From the NCBI RefSeq assembly GCF_943734655.1, contig NC_071354.1:231749206-231813205 (forward strand): DNA of 64,000 nt, read 5' to 3'. Source of the stretch: Sabethes cyaneus. Its lineage: Eukaryota; Arthropoda; Insecta; Diptera; Culicidae. This document shows, one piece after another, positions 1 through 10,810 of the stretch; the first letter of the stretch is position 1; each line of letters opens with the position of its first letter. The position numbers and the translations under genes are program-made. Below the pieces are notes generated by a model. That model did not search any database. It saw only the letters and a program-made list of their open reading frames with translations, and was not told where the DNA came from.

Positions 1-411
1 TGTTTTCTGTTTTCTGTTTTCTGTTTTCTGTTTTCTGTTTTCTGTTTTCTGTTTTCTGTTTTCTGTTTTCTGTTTTCTGTTTTCTGTTTTCTGTTTTCTG
101 TTTTCTGTTTTCTGTTTTCTGTTTTCTGTTTTCTGTTTTCTGTTTTCTGTTTTCTGTTTTCTGTTTTCTGTTTTCTGTTTTCTGTTTTCTGTTTTCTGTT
201 TTCTGTTTTCTGTTTTCTGTTTTCTGTTTTCTGTTTTCTGTTTTCTGTTTTCTGTTTTCTGTTTTCTGTTTTCTGTTTTCTGTTTTCTGTTTTCTGTTTT
301 CTGTTTTCTGTTTTCTGTTTTCTGTTTTCTGTTTTCTGTTTTCTGTTTTCTGTTTTCTGTTTTCTGTTTTCTGTTTTCTGTTTTCTGTTTTCTGTTTTCT
401 GTTTTCTGTTT
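1..411. repeat. (TTTTCTG)n heptamer satellite
   Basis: About 58 almost perfect copies of the 7-bp unit TTTTCTG run from the first base of the window to about 411, so the array is open at the left. It is pyrimidine-only on the plus strand apart from the G. The same unit in reverse complement closes the window after 63543. Confidence 0.97.
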
Positions 412-600
412 TATGTCTTCCCACGTGGTCCCGCAAGGATCTATTTTAGGCTCGTTAATACTTTCATTATTTTACGACTCATTCCGATGATATGAAACTT
501 CGCATTGAAAATGCTAAGCAATCTGATGTTTATTATTTCGAATAAGAGTTCGATGTTTTTCAAGTGGATCTACGTCTTACGGGAAGATTCAGAGTAAAAT
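412..600 (+). pseudogene. Jockey-clade LINE reverse transcriptase relic
   Basis: Translation across frameshifts gives GVPQGSILGS near 426-455 and then DDMKLRI near 487-508. These match the conserved GVPQGS..LGP block and the (YA)DDMKL catalytic block of Jockey-type non-LTR reverse transcriptases. The stretch between the two blocks is shortened and stops interrupt the frame, so this is a dead fragment. It abuts the TTTTCTG array, so its 5' side is lost. Confidence 0.6.
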
Positions 601-2829
601 GTAAATTTTAAAACGAAAAGGTGGTCTGGGTTGAACGCTTATAACTTTTCTTATAGTTCGACATTTTAACTATACAATACAATTTCCTACAATAATATTT
701 TAACTACCTACGTCAGGTGTAATACGAATACGTTCGGAGGGGAGGGAACAGGATTGGATAGCATCAGAACGACGATCTAGGTGAAGTTCCTTCAAGAATA
801 ATTTTGAAAAAGAATGAAAACATCATCGAATGGAAAACCCAGCCGAATGAATCAATTTACAACCCTGTCTGGTAAGGTGAGCGAAACACGTTCCACCAAC
901 GCAACGGTGACCGTCTGACGGACACGGGGCATTACACTACCAGTTCTGCGCTCAGTCACCGATGACGACGCGGTCTGTTAGATTAAATGCGGTTTGGTGG
1001 CACAAGTCAAAGTCAGCTAATACTATGTACGTTCGTCGTCCGCCTGCACAAACCACTTTTCTGCTCCTTTCGATCCTGATGTCCCACTGCGCTCCGCTGG
1101 GCCTGGTCGGAGGGAGGAAGGTAAGCTCCATTGTACCTTCGACGATTGCAGTTTGCACAAAGCGCCGATATGATACCGACCAACCGACCGACCGGCACAG
1201 GAGTTGATTGTTTTCCCGTGGCGTGGTTGAACTGGAATTCCAACTTCAACCTTCGGTTGACCATGGTTACAGGGCAGAGAGGAAGGCAGGCAGAGAGGGA
1301 ATTATAATTGCTACCAGAACCACATACACAGAGACATTAAATTCAGGAGGAAAGGCCATTCGTGACAGGGGCAATATGGTGTGAGAACTTATCATTCGGT
1401 TCCACCCATCGCAGGACGGTTTATTGTGAGCGAAAGATAACCGTCACGGGGCCAAGCCAAATGGAATGAATGGAAGCATCATCGATGAAGTCGGAACGGC
1501 AGACCACGGTCACACTTGACTGCGCTTGGGTTTGATGTTATGATTTATTGGACCGCAAATTGTGCCAACTTCAGCAGTTTATTTAATTTACCTTATGTGG
1601 TCGGACTACCCGACCGACCGGCCCCGGAGCGGAGGTGCCATGGTAAGGGTCAGGTGGGTCACATTCTAGTGGTTTGCACGACAGTGTTGCGTCGAAGGGT
1701 TGCTTCATAGCTGGGATGTGATCGGAAAGCGACAGGATGTGGCGAATACGGAAAACTCCAACAAATGAAAAATGTTTTCCCAAGCTAATACACTCGACGC
1801 TTGTTGGACGTGGGCGGACCAGCGGAAGGACGACAGACCCGTTTACAAGGAAATTACAACCGGTGCCCGGAGTGCATTTAATTTCGTATTTCGTGTGGTT
1901 TGCTTGCTTCAATGTACAGTCGGAGATCCCCAAGGTGCTGTTAATTCCGAAAAGGCTGCAAATTACAATTAAAATTTCTGTCACAGAAATTTAATTACCC
2001 ACGACAAACACCGGCGGTTAATTAGTTGAAAAGCAAATTAGAAACCGATCTGTTAGACACGCTTCGTTTGGTTTATGTAACCTTCAAACATCGTCCGGTC
2101 GGTCGGGTCGGTAGTCGGTCGGTCCAGGATGATTGCTGGGCGCGCCCATCATCGTAACATTATCGTAAGGGAAAAGGAAGTTCCGCAGACGGGAAGCAAT
2201 GTTTAACTTTCCGGTAGCGTCAAAGTTTGCCGCTTCAGTAGAATCAAGCTGATGGGAAGCAAGGCTCTTCTTTCGGATAATCTTAGACAATGCAGTGCAA
2301 GCACAGCAAGGAATGGTGTGGGGAGAGGCAGGCAGGCAGGCAGGCAGGCGACGAATCTTGATGGTTTTTAATGAACGTTCGTGTAAGCCGCTGGAACATA
2401 ATTAAAATTCCGGGCCCTCAACAATCGACAGCGGAGAAACGATGGAATGTTCAACAGACAGGATATTGAAATGGTTGACTTTGCTGATGGCTGTAGGCTA
2501 CTTTGCAAATGGAAGCAACGCCAAGTGATCGATTAATGAGACGAATAACGCTAAGAGGATGATGATGGTAATGATTATTGATGGAATTTCAGTGGTGTGA
2601 AGCGACGATCACAGTGATATCTGTAAAAAGAGCTGAATTGACACTATGCCACAGCCAATTCGTTGTATTCATTTAGCATAAAGATGGCTGGTATGAATAA
2701 AACGAAGTGACAGGCGTCAATGCAGCGTACACTAAAAATCATTTACTATTGGACTTTCAATTATTGATATGTAAAGTGTAATGCCATTATAGATTTAATT
2801 TTTGATTTTGATTAGAGATTACGCTGGAT
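601..2829. other. No gene recognised
   Basis: Mixed-composition sequence with several short open frames (the longest is 133 codons, minus strand, 1583-1984). None shows a recognisable domain or splice structure. Short GGTCGGTCGG-type runs (near 1605 and 2095) and a (GGCA)n run (about 2330-2347) are the only low-complexity features seen. It could hold unique intergenic DNA or unrecognised repeats. Confidence 0.5.
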
Positions 2830-4190
2830 AACACACTTCTTTCAAGTACGACATCTACTACAGTGGCGGTGTTGAGAAAGCAAAAGCAACCTGGTCATCT
2901 GGTGGAGGCCCGTAGATGACCGTGTATGTGTGAGAGAATTAAGGGCAAATTTTGCAACTGCAGCCTAATCAATGTTTAAGCATGATTAAGGACGAGTTCT
3001 GCGACAGGCTCGAGAGAACCTATGGAGAATGTCCAAAACATGACGCGAAAACCATCATACGAGATGCAAATGTGCAGATCGGGAAGACCATCTGCAGCAT
3101 CTACTTTCCACGTTTGAATATTCGGAAGCACACGCGGGGGCATACAAATGGGGACGCTAGCTCTCAGATCGATCATATCTTGATTGTCGGTCGACACTTT
3201 TCGGAACTCATCGATGTACGGTCTTTTCGGGGACCCAATATCGACTCTGAATGAATTGCTCAAAGTGGTTAGCGAGCGGTTGTACGAAACAATCTACCGT
3301 ATCATTGTCAAGATCTGGGAGGAAGAACAAATGCCGGTGGAGTGGTTGGATGGCCTCATTTGTCCTACTGTGTACTGTCCAGTGAGTTACTGGACAAGTT
3401 CCGGGAGTACAACTTGCAGACTCATCATCTGTTTGTGGACTTAAAGGCGTCGTACGATTCATTCAAACGAAATGAGCTGTGGCAGATAATGCTAGAGAAT
3501 GGTTTTCCGACGAAACTAGTTACGCTGGTTCGTGCGGCGCTGGATGGGTCAAAACCATGCTTCAGAATAGCGAATGAGACCTCAGCCGCTTTCGTGACGT
3601 TGGATGGACTGAAGCAAGGGGGATTCACTATAGGGATGGTACTATCATCACGAAATTTTGGGTTCTTGTGGATGATGTCGGTAAAAACTGGATCAATCGT
3701 AGAGCAGTAGAAGAAGCCTTTGGGTCTTTTATTCGGGAAACAACGATATTGGGACTTACCATCTAATATATCAAAACGAAGTACATGGGAGTCCAAATGT
3801 TGGTACCGAGGTAAGGCTGGATGGGGATCGATGTGAAGTAGCGGAGGAATTTCTTAGGACGCTCGCTGCTGCCGCGAAGTAAAACGACAAATTACAACCA
3901 CGAATTAAGCTTTCTACAGATTACAGGACCAGCTGAAGTCTCGTAGTTACCAAATGAGAACACTAATCCACACAGTGGCCATTTACGAATATGAATTAGG
4001 GACTCTGAAGGAATCTGGCGCAGACCCCGAACCCGATGGATGTGTGCTGTCGAAGGCGATGCACGTTCAGCTGGTGTTCGCGGGGATTGCGAAACGGTAG
4101 CCCAGGACCGACAGTACTGGAGGACCATAATTCGTTCGACGCAGGATCGATAACGGACCATCGTCACTAAAGTAAATAAGTATTTGTTGC
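2830..4190 (+). pseudogene. RTE-clade LINE, internally deleted copy
   Basis: This is a second, more decayed copy of the element at 38070-41262. It starts inside the endonuclease region (the same 'tttcaagtac...catctactaca' stretch as near 38680). It keeps the endonuclease end (NIDSE near 3235) and reverse-transcriptase pieces (FVDLKASYDS near 3432, NELWQIM, TLDGLKQGG near 3600). It then jumps to the C-terminal region and ends near 4180 in the tail GTCACTAAAGTAAATAAG. The finger and palm parts are deleted and stops are frequent. The tail of AGTAA-like repeats matches the 3' end of the larger copy. Confidence 0.8.
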
Positions 4191-4892
4191 GCTATAAAGC
4201 TGCAATGTCGCTGATAGCAAAAAGAGCGCTCAACACACATATTCTTGAGCAATAGTAACTTCGAACAAAAGTTTGTTCTGCTCCTCGGCGATAGAGACAA
4301 CCAGCTGCAGATGATTCTGGTCTTCTGGTTGTCACAATCTGCATTGCCTGCTGCTGATTCAAAAATTTCCGCCGCGAAATCTTACCCTATATTACATACT
4401 AGTGCAAAAATCAACTGAGAAAAATGAGAGTTATAGATTGGTAGAATTTGAAAAAAGGGTTAGCCTTCGAACATGGCCTGCTGCTCGGCAAGTTACTGTT
4501 AAGCAAGCAGACGCGAAGGTGTCGTCGGTGTCAATGAGAAAGCCGCCAAGAGGTTTAGCAAAGTACATCACAAAGTGAGAAAAGAATAAGAAGGCGCATA
4601 AAGCTGTACGTGTGTCTACTGTTGCCTGCTGAATTTACTGAGCACGTAGCTTGTTGTAAATAAATGCTGCAAGGTGAGCGTATAATAATCAAACAATTGA
4701 TCCTTTTAAGGGACCATACAATGACAGAACCTGATAAATGAAGATTTAATTTTTATCATCAAACAATTCGTCCCAATTTCTGAACACATTGTCACATTGA
4801 AATCATAATAACAGTAGGGGATTTTGCCAATCATTGAACGATTCCAATGGACTAATCTCAAGTTTTTAGTCTTGACCTTGAAATGCGGTCAT
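4191..4892. other. No gene recognised
   Basis: AT-rich intergenic sequence. Nothing coding, no inverted termini and no tandem structure was seen. Confidence 0.5.
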
Positions 4893-5208
4893 ACATATAT
4901 ATTAATATTTTTTGAAACGATGGTTCTACAATTGATGAAGGGACGGTAGGGGAAAGAAATGAAAATTTTTGGTGAAGGAGGGGAAGAGCGGAAAGGAGGG
5001 GGAGGGGGATATTGGTAGCTACGCCCCCTCCAGCCCTCCCCCTCCAGGCCTTCCAGCATTGGACAAAAGGTAGGAGTCAAAATGACTACTTGTCAAGCGT
5101 AGCTACCAATATCCCCCTCCCCCTCCTTTCCGCTCTTCCTCTCTTTCATCAAAAATTTTCATTTCTTTCCCCTACCGTCCCTTCATCAATTGTAGAACCA
5201 TCGATTCC
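4893..5208. repeat. Head-to-head pair of truncated SINE 3' ends (hairpin)
   Basis: Two arms of about 105 bp, near 4913-5015 and 5100-5203, are reverse complements with only a few mismatches. The right arm and the loop (CCTTCCAGCATTGGACAAAAG, AAAATGACTACTTG) match the 3' half of the SINE at 50815-51112. The left arm is the same segment in the opposite orientation and ends in the complement of its A-rich tail. The pair can fold into a long GC/GA-rich hairpin. Neither copy has the tRNA-like head. Confidence 0.8.
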
Positions 5209-5575
5209 AATGATTTGACAGCGTCCAATAAAACGCTAATTCTAGAATACATATCCGCTCAAACCCTATCAAAGTGCACGAATTACTCACTTTGATCAGT
5301 TGTGGATCATTTCATGTAACAATAGCGTTACATAAGGCATGATTTAATAACAAAAATTCAAGGTAAACATTGTCATATACAATATGGGCTATAGCCCTCA
5401 ATTTTGTTAGCATTTCAGCAAATATACTATATTAACAACATAGTTCACTCCTCTATAATCCTGAAGACACGACTACTAGCGCCATTGCGGCATAAAAGGT
5501 TACCAAAGTACACCGTAAATTGAACACGTCTATCGGAAACAACTCAACTTTCAGTATAGAGTTTAACCATTTCTA
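5209..5575. other. No gene recognised
   Basis: AT-rich sequence between the SINE pair and the next inverted repeat. No coding or repeat structure was recognised. Confidence 0.45.
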
Positions 5576-5896
5576 GATAGAATTAACAAAAGGGCGAATG
5601 TCACAAATGTAACCCAAACGGATGAGTTATTTTCTGCTGGACCAGTATAAGAAAATCAGCTCTCGCTGCCACATTCTCTGGTTTGCTGGTTCTATCTTCA
5701 ATTCAATTCAATTCAATTCTCCATCATTCCTTTTACACTCATGGAATTGCGCATATGAAGATAGAATCAACAAAAGGGCGAATGCCGCAAGCGTAAAAAG
5801 CCATTTGAGAGTTGATTTTGCTAGGCTCGTCCAGCAAAAAATAACTCACGCGTTTTGTTTACACCTGGGGCATTCGCCCTTTTGTTAACTCTATTG
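5576..5896. mobile_element. MITE-like element with about 65-bp inverted termini
   Basis: The left terminus (ATAGAATTAACAAAAGGGCG at about 5577) and the right terminus (CGCCCTTTTGTTAACTCTAT, ending at about 5895) are inverted. The match continues inward through the GAGTTATTTTCTGCTGGAC region. A third, direct copy of the motif, ATAGAATCAACAAAAGGGCG, lies inside at about 5761. There is no coding capacity. Target duplication was not resolved. Confidence 0.7.
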
Positions 5897-6182
5897 AGAT
5901 ATGGGAGTGTAAATGAAGAATTATTGTCAAAAATCTTTCTGTTCCTCACACTCTTTATTGATGTCCTGACCTTACTTGTTTTGAAGACTAAACATTTACT
6001 GGTGGCAGCACCTTATTTTCGTAGCCGCGTATTAAGTGAAAATTTACTAGACGGTTTAAAATAAAAACGTTACTACAATTTAAACACTTGGTTGGATCGC
6101 TCAAACCAAGACTTTTGTCAATTTTTCGTATAACAAACTAATCCGGTTAGTTTTATTATTGTTCAAGTGCTAAATTTGTGAA
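5897..6182. other. No gene recognised; 5' flank of THAP fragment
   Basis: AT-rich 290 bp immediately upstream of the THAP-domain ATG. It may contain the 5' leader or promoter of that fragment. No TATA box or initiator was assigned. Confidence 0.4.
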
Positions 6183-6453
6183 ATGGGTCGCATATACTGT
6201 GCAGTTTTCGAATGTTCCAGTTTAAAAGAAACTGCCTCCAGTGTTTTCTTTTTCCGAATTACTTCTATCAAAAGGTAAACTATTTCGATTTCCAGTTATG
6301 TTCCTATTTTATTATATCTCTAGGCAAACGGATACGTGGGCAAAGTTTTGTCGCAAACCTTCAATCAGCAAAAGTAGTCTGATTTGTTCCCTACATTTTC
6401 ATGAATCCGATTTTTTCAATCCTGATAACAAACGTCAAGGGTTAATACAATAG
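6183..6453 (+). pseudogene. THAP-type zinc-finger fragment, two exons
   Basis: The ATG at 6183 opens MGRIYCAVFEC. Splicing a 49-bp intron (6275-6323, donor AAAAG/GTAAAC, acceptor TCTCTAG/G) continues the frame through DTWAKFC to LICSLHFHESDFF and a TAG at 6451-6453, giving about 73 residues. This is the THAP C2CH layout: C-x4-C at the start, a Trp in the middle, C-x2-H in CSLHF, then the DF motif. The AVPTIF-like box that normally closes a THAP domain is missing because the stop comes first, and the usual Pro before the helix is not seen. THAP domains bind DNA and occur in P-element transposases and in cellular regulators. The fragment may be a decayed transposase N-terminus or a small domesticated gene. 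The intron is at the short limit for insects. Confidence 0.6.
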
Positions 6454-6879
6454 AGCATGAATGAAAAATTGTGACAATTTAGTGGGTCAGAAGGAAGAGG
6501 GTGTAAGTGACAAAAAGTAAATTTCGAGAAAATCAGCTCCAAAGTTAACTTCATCTAGAAAATTCGTCAGGTCATATAATACAAAACTAATGACGCAATA
6601 TGGTTGTGTTAGCATTTCTTTATTAAATTCTATTGAAATCTTGGAAAAGCACTTTGATTTTCGGGATTTATAAGACATTTTTGAAAATGTTACTTGCACT
6701 TACACCCCTTTCCTTCTAAGTTATGCACTTGTACCCCTTTCATTCCAAGCGATTATAAGGAATAATTCCTTAGTAATTATTACTACTTAGAGTGAAAAAG
6801 GTGCAAGTGCATATCTTGGAATCATATTACAATCATCTTCATTGAAAGGTAGGTTGGCGGGCAGGCAGTAGTAGTTCAA

Positions 6880-7450
6880 GATTTTCTCACTACGTGGCGC
6901 TAGTGCATATGTAATATTCTTGTATAATCTGTATTTTACGCTACTGACTATTTAGAAAATTGCAGTCTTCGGGAAGGTTGTTCAAATGACTGTCATCTCG
7001 GAGATGGCACTGAAAATAGTGCAGAATTGCCTCACTACGTGGCGCTACCGTATATGCAATAATACTGTACAGTCTGTAACTAATGCTACTGATTACCTAG
7101 AAAGTTGTGTTCTTCGAGAAGTTTATACAACTGACAGTCACCTTCAAGATGGTATAGAAAATAGTTCAGAATTTTCTCATCAGTCGAGGCTAGCGTATAT
7201 GCGTATACGTCATATATCATATGAGTAACCAAAAATATTACTTTCTTCGGGAAAATTGTTTAAGTAATAGCAGCCTTGCAGGTAGTATGGACAATAGTAT
7301 AGAATTGTCTCACTACGTGGCGTCAGCGTACATGTAATATACTTGTGTGGGCTGTATCTTGCGCTGCTGACTCTCTAGAAAGTTACGGTTTTCGGAAATG
7401 TTATTCAGGTGACTTTCATTTTTAAAATGATTTAGAAAATAGTTCATATT
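6880..7450 (+). repeat. Tandem repeat, about 4 units of about 140 bp
   Basis: Each unit runs through TCTCACTACGTGGCG, a TATATG/CAATA stretch, CTACTGA..ACCTAGAAAGTT, CTTCGGGAA, and a segment resembling GATGGTATAGAAAATAG. Units start near 6880, 7022, 7165 and 7305 and are visibly diverged from each other. No coding sequence was recognised. Confidence 0.75.
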
Positions 7451-7730
7451 TTTTCAACGGGCGGGGCTAATTTCTGATCTAATCCTTTTTATAGTTGCCT
7501 TAAGTCATGATCTTAGTAATCTCCCTTCGGGCCGCTAAAGGATAAAAACTTCATAAAATATTTGTAATGGCCTATCTTCAGAACGGCTGGCCCTAAGAAA
7601 AAAGTTTATATGACATAATTTGTTCAACATTTGGAACATCAACATTTGGATATTTTTGGAAAATTTGTCAGATTAAAAAAAGCTGAGTGTACATAAATAG
7701 CTCTTCGCCAGATTTTAGAACATGTTTTAA

Positions 7731-8460
7731 GGGGGCATAGTACTTTTTACACCATATTTTTTGCCTTATTTCAAATATTTTTTTCTCGATAACGCGAAAA
7801 GCGAATCGATTCGGGTTTTTTGCATTCAAAACATCGCACTTTATACTAATATTTACAATTTTGTTTGCATATCTGAACCTCTTCCCCTCTCCCCTACGGC
7901 TCCTTGAACATGATCATTCGAAAAAAAAACATGATTTACGGTACCATGGATTGGCGCTGGGGGGCTTATCCGGATTGAAAAATTCCAAAACGACATGAAA
8001 GTATATTAAATTATCTCGTGTTTGACCCATCCTTTTTTTAAAATTCGAACGCATAACAAAATGGCGGACATTCAAACATAAAAGTAACGTTTTTAGTCGA
8101 AAAAATTGACTTTAAACATTTCTAAAAAATACAAAAGTTGTAATATCAAAAAAAGGATGGGTCAAACACTAGATAATTTTTCTGGCTTTAAAACAAAAAA
8201 AGAATCATGAGAATTGCTTGAGCCGTTCTTGAAATATATATGGTACCGACTTTAAAAACCTGGTTTCGAGAAAAACAACGTTGAAGTTTTTATTCGCTGT
8301 GTAATCGCTCTAGACATGCGCGGTACAAATAGCTGTAACTTTGTCAATTTTTGGAATTCATCGAAATGACTTGAAACACGCATGGTCAAAATGTTAATCT
8401 TTCGAAATAATCAATAAAAAAAATTTCGATTTTTTTAAATTGAAAAAGTACTATGCCCCC
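7731..8460. mobile_element. TTAA-flanked MITE-like element, 730 bp
   Basis: The left end GGGGGCATAGTACTTTTT and the right end AAAAAGTACTATGCCCCC are perfect inverted repeats, each flanked by TTAA (7727-7730 and 8461-8464). A second inverted pair (about 8011-8042 and 8150-8182, GTTTGACCCATCC) lies inside. TTAA flanks suggest piggyBac-type mobilisation, but a TA duplication (Tc1/mariner-like) fits the same bases. There is no open frame of use. Confidence 0.75.
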
Positions 8461-8992
8461 TTAAGCTACCTTTAATAAAAATGAGACATCTGAGGGGACA
8501 TTTAATTCACAATTTATGATTTTTATTATGATTTTACCAAATTTTTGTATTTTTTCCGAAAATACACTTAATTTCCAACAACTTTTCCGTTGACGTCATT
8601 TTTGATAAAAAAGTAATTTTCGAGGTATATCTTGAAAAAAAAAATCATTTGTACATAAATACGCCCTTTCAAAAAGTTACTCTTGACGAAAACAATTATT
8701 TTACATGAAAAATGAATGGTTGCGTGGCAAAATTTCATTCCAATAAAAATATTCGAGATCAACCGTTTTGTTAGTTGAGCTGGAATAGCTCATAGTGCAC
8801 TTACACCCCTTTCCTTCCAAGCGAAAACCAACTTTTATTTTGCTGATTTTTTTTCATGTTTCGAAAAACGTCATTAAACGGTAAAATTTTGACGTGAATT
8901 TTCTAGCATGCATAAAACCATGCTCAAAGTATCGTTTCCTATGATTATCTCGATTTTTTCAATTTTGTCACTTACACCCCTTTTCTTCTGAC

Positions 8993-9902
8993 CCCCTCAA
9001 TTATAAATTAATTGTTTTTAGTTTATTCCTGCACGCTACTGAAATGTCAAAAATGTTGTTCAACTATTACGTACACGTCCGACATTATGGTTCGTAAAAA
9101 GCTGGATAGTTTCTAGTATTCACAATTAATTTTTATATCTAATGTTACAATTTAGAAGAATGACGTCATAGGGCTAGAGATAGCATATTCAATCTACCGC
9201 ACCTTTTACTTATGCATTGGTTGCACGCTTAAAAATGTTTGTTACAAAAAGCTTTTAGTTACCTTTTTGTCCGCAAAAGGGTGTTACTTTTGCGTCTTTT
9301 CGGATATATATGAGATTTTGCGAAGTGAACTATATTGTTAATATAGTATATTTGATTTCAGATAAGAAACATGTCTCAATAATTAACGTTTAAAATAATT
9401 ATATTACCATATCATGCTGTACACAGCTAATGATATTCATCTATGCCCTATTTGTCAATATTTTCAACCAAAATAAAATTTTGTTTATAGTTTTTAAAGT
9501 ATTAAAATTTGACTGTTTAATCATTGGACAATAAAGCAACGTTTGTCCTAAGCTTGTACAAGAACTGAAATAGCATGAAAAAACCGCATTACTTCTCATT
9601 ATGCATGTGTGTTTGACAGTGTCCAACTGCCTCATTGTAGGCATATATTTGTTAGTTCATAGTTTTCTTTTTCATTCTTATGTTTATCTCTCGGTTCTGT
9701 TTTTCTGTTCTGTTCGGTTCTGCTTTATTATTTACCAGTTTTTGTATTTCTGTTTTATTATCACGATCTATTTAAAACCTAAACTTTCCATCAATTCACT
9801 CCCTCTTTTGACGTAGGACTACATTGTTAAGGCAGGTAGCTGATATAGGATGTCATTCCAAAAAATCTTTCTCGAAAAGTGATCAGGTTTTGAACGCTTA
9901 TA
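8993..9902. other. No gene recognised
   Basis: AT-rich sequence. One 71-codon plus-strand frame (9601-9816) is hydrophobic and pyrimidine-driven. It is not supported as coding. Confidence 0.45.
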
Positions 9903-9910
9903 GCTTAGGG

Positions 9911-10033
9911 CAGCGGTTCCCAAATGGGGGTTCGCGAACCCCCAGGGGTACGCCAAAACTTTAGTTCGCTTCAGAATAGTATAGGGAAATCCGTCAGGGG
10001 GTACGCGAACCGAAAAAAGGTTGGGAACCGCTG
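9911..10033. mobile_element. hAT-type MITE, 123 bp, exact 8-bp target duplication
   Basis: The termini CAGCGGTTCCCAA and TTGGGAACCGCTG are perfect 13-bp inverted repeats. The 8-bp sequence GCTTAGGG is duplicated at 9903-9910 and 10034-10041. CAG-N-GGTTCCCAA ends with an 8-bp duplication are characteristic of hAT-superfamily elements. Subterminal GGGTACGC/GTTCGCG motifs are also inverted. It is non-coding and would need a transposase in trans. Confidence 0.93.
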
Positions 10034-10629
10034 GCTTAGGGGTTTCCCGATCGATTTTCAATATTCTTACACCAATCGATTGGAAAATCTTCTAAGAATT
10101 GGCCCAAATGAAGAAAAGTATGGATTCTTGATGTTGAACTATTGAAAAATTGAATTTTATGAACCTATGTTTAACCAGAATTCTCGCTTCGTGATTGGTT
10201 GTTGGAAATGACGTCATCAAAGTGGAAATGCGCCTTCACGCTTCGGCTTGTAATTCAGTCAATTTTTAATAGATTTCCAAGATATTTACACTAATTGATT
10301 GGAAAATCGATTTCGAAAACATTGAAAATGCACAAAACTATTGATTTTCAATGCTCGTCATTGAAAAATTGAATTATTTTCATATTTTTGCCTTCGCACG
10401 TCAGTGATTCCCTAGCATGGATGCCAGAAATATATACGATATGAGCTATGAGTTAAGCTTCCTTATGATTGTATTTAATTTACGCCCTATAGAACCCGAT
10501 CGAAAATTGTTGAGCTTCAGCTGTTGCTGCTTCCCCGGATAAGGCAACGAAGACATCCAAATTCACCAAGCGAGACGCCAACAACCCGAAGAATCCATCG
10601 ACTCATCCGCCAGTGAACGATATTTGGCT
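10034..10629. other. No gene recognised; diverged repeat-like sequence
   Basis: The phrase AATCGATTGGAAAATC occurs near 10074, and a close variant occurs near 10300. The phrase TTGAACGCTTATA upstream of the MITE (9891) also occurs near 633. This suggests an old dispersed repeat into which the hAT MITE inserted. No coding sequence was seen. Confidence 0.4.
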
Positions 10630-10639
10630 GCTATGCATT

Positions 10640-10805
10640 TTACTGCGCATCGTCAGTCGGTCAGCGGTTTTCTTTGGCGACACATCGGACAAGCAGCTTT
10701 GTTTGCCTTACGGTGCACATCGTCGTCAGTCGGTTAGCGGCTTTGATTGGCGACACATCGGCAAGCAGCTAGCTTGCGACACATCGGGCAGGCAGTTTTT
10801 TGAAA
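10640..10805 (+). repeat. Direct repeat, about 75-bp unit, 2.4 copies
   Basis: CATCGTCAGTCGGTCAGCGG...GGCGACACATCGGACAAGCAG (from 10648) is repeated from about 10722 with small changes. GCGACACATCGGGCAGGCAG follows as a third partial copy near 10777. It is open in frame but shows no protein motif. Such repeats can sit in LTR or leader regions of retroelements, but no LTR pair was found. Confidence 0.65.
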
Positions 10806-10810
10806 ACTCG

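Larger units (their letters stand above)
6480..8992. mobile_element. Composite repeat bounded by inverted termini
   Basis: The left edge GTGGGTCAGAAGGAAGAGGG (near 6481) and the right edge CCCCTTTTCTTCTGACCCCC (near 8970) are inverted copies, both followed inward by TGTAAGTGACAAAA. The motif ACTTACACCCCTTTCCTTC recurs near 6697, 6727 and 8797. A four-unit tandem repeat (about 6880-7450) and a separate TTAA element (7731-8460) lie inside. No transposase frame was seen. It could be one large non-autonomous transposon, or two copies of a short repeat in opposite orientation. Confidence 0.5.

Noticed and set aside
1583..1984. 133-codon minus-strand frame with a hydrophobic start, like a small secreted protein
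   Set aside because: No homologous motif, no splice support, and an overlapping plus-strand frame. A signal-like N-terminus alone is not enough.
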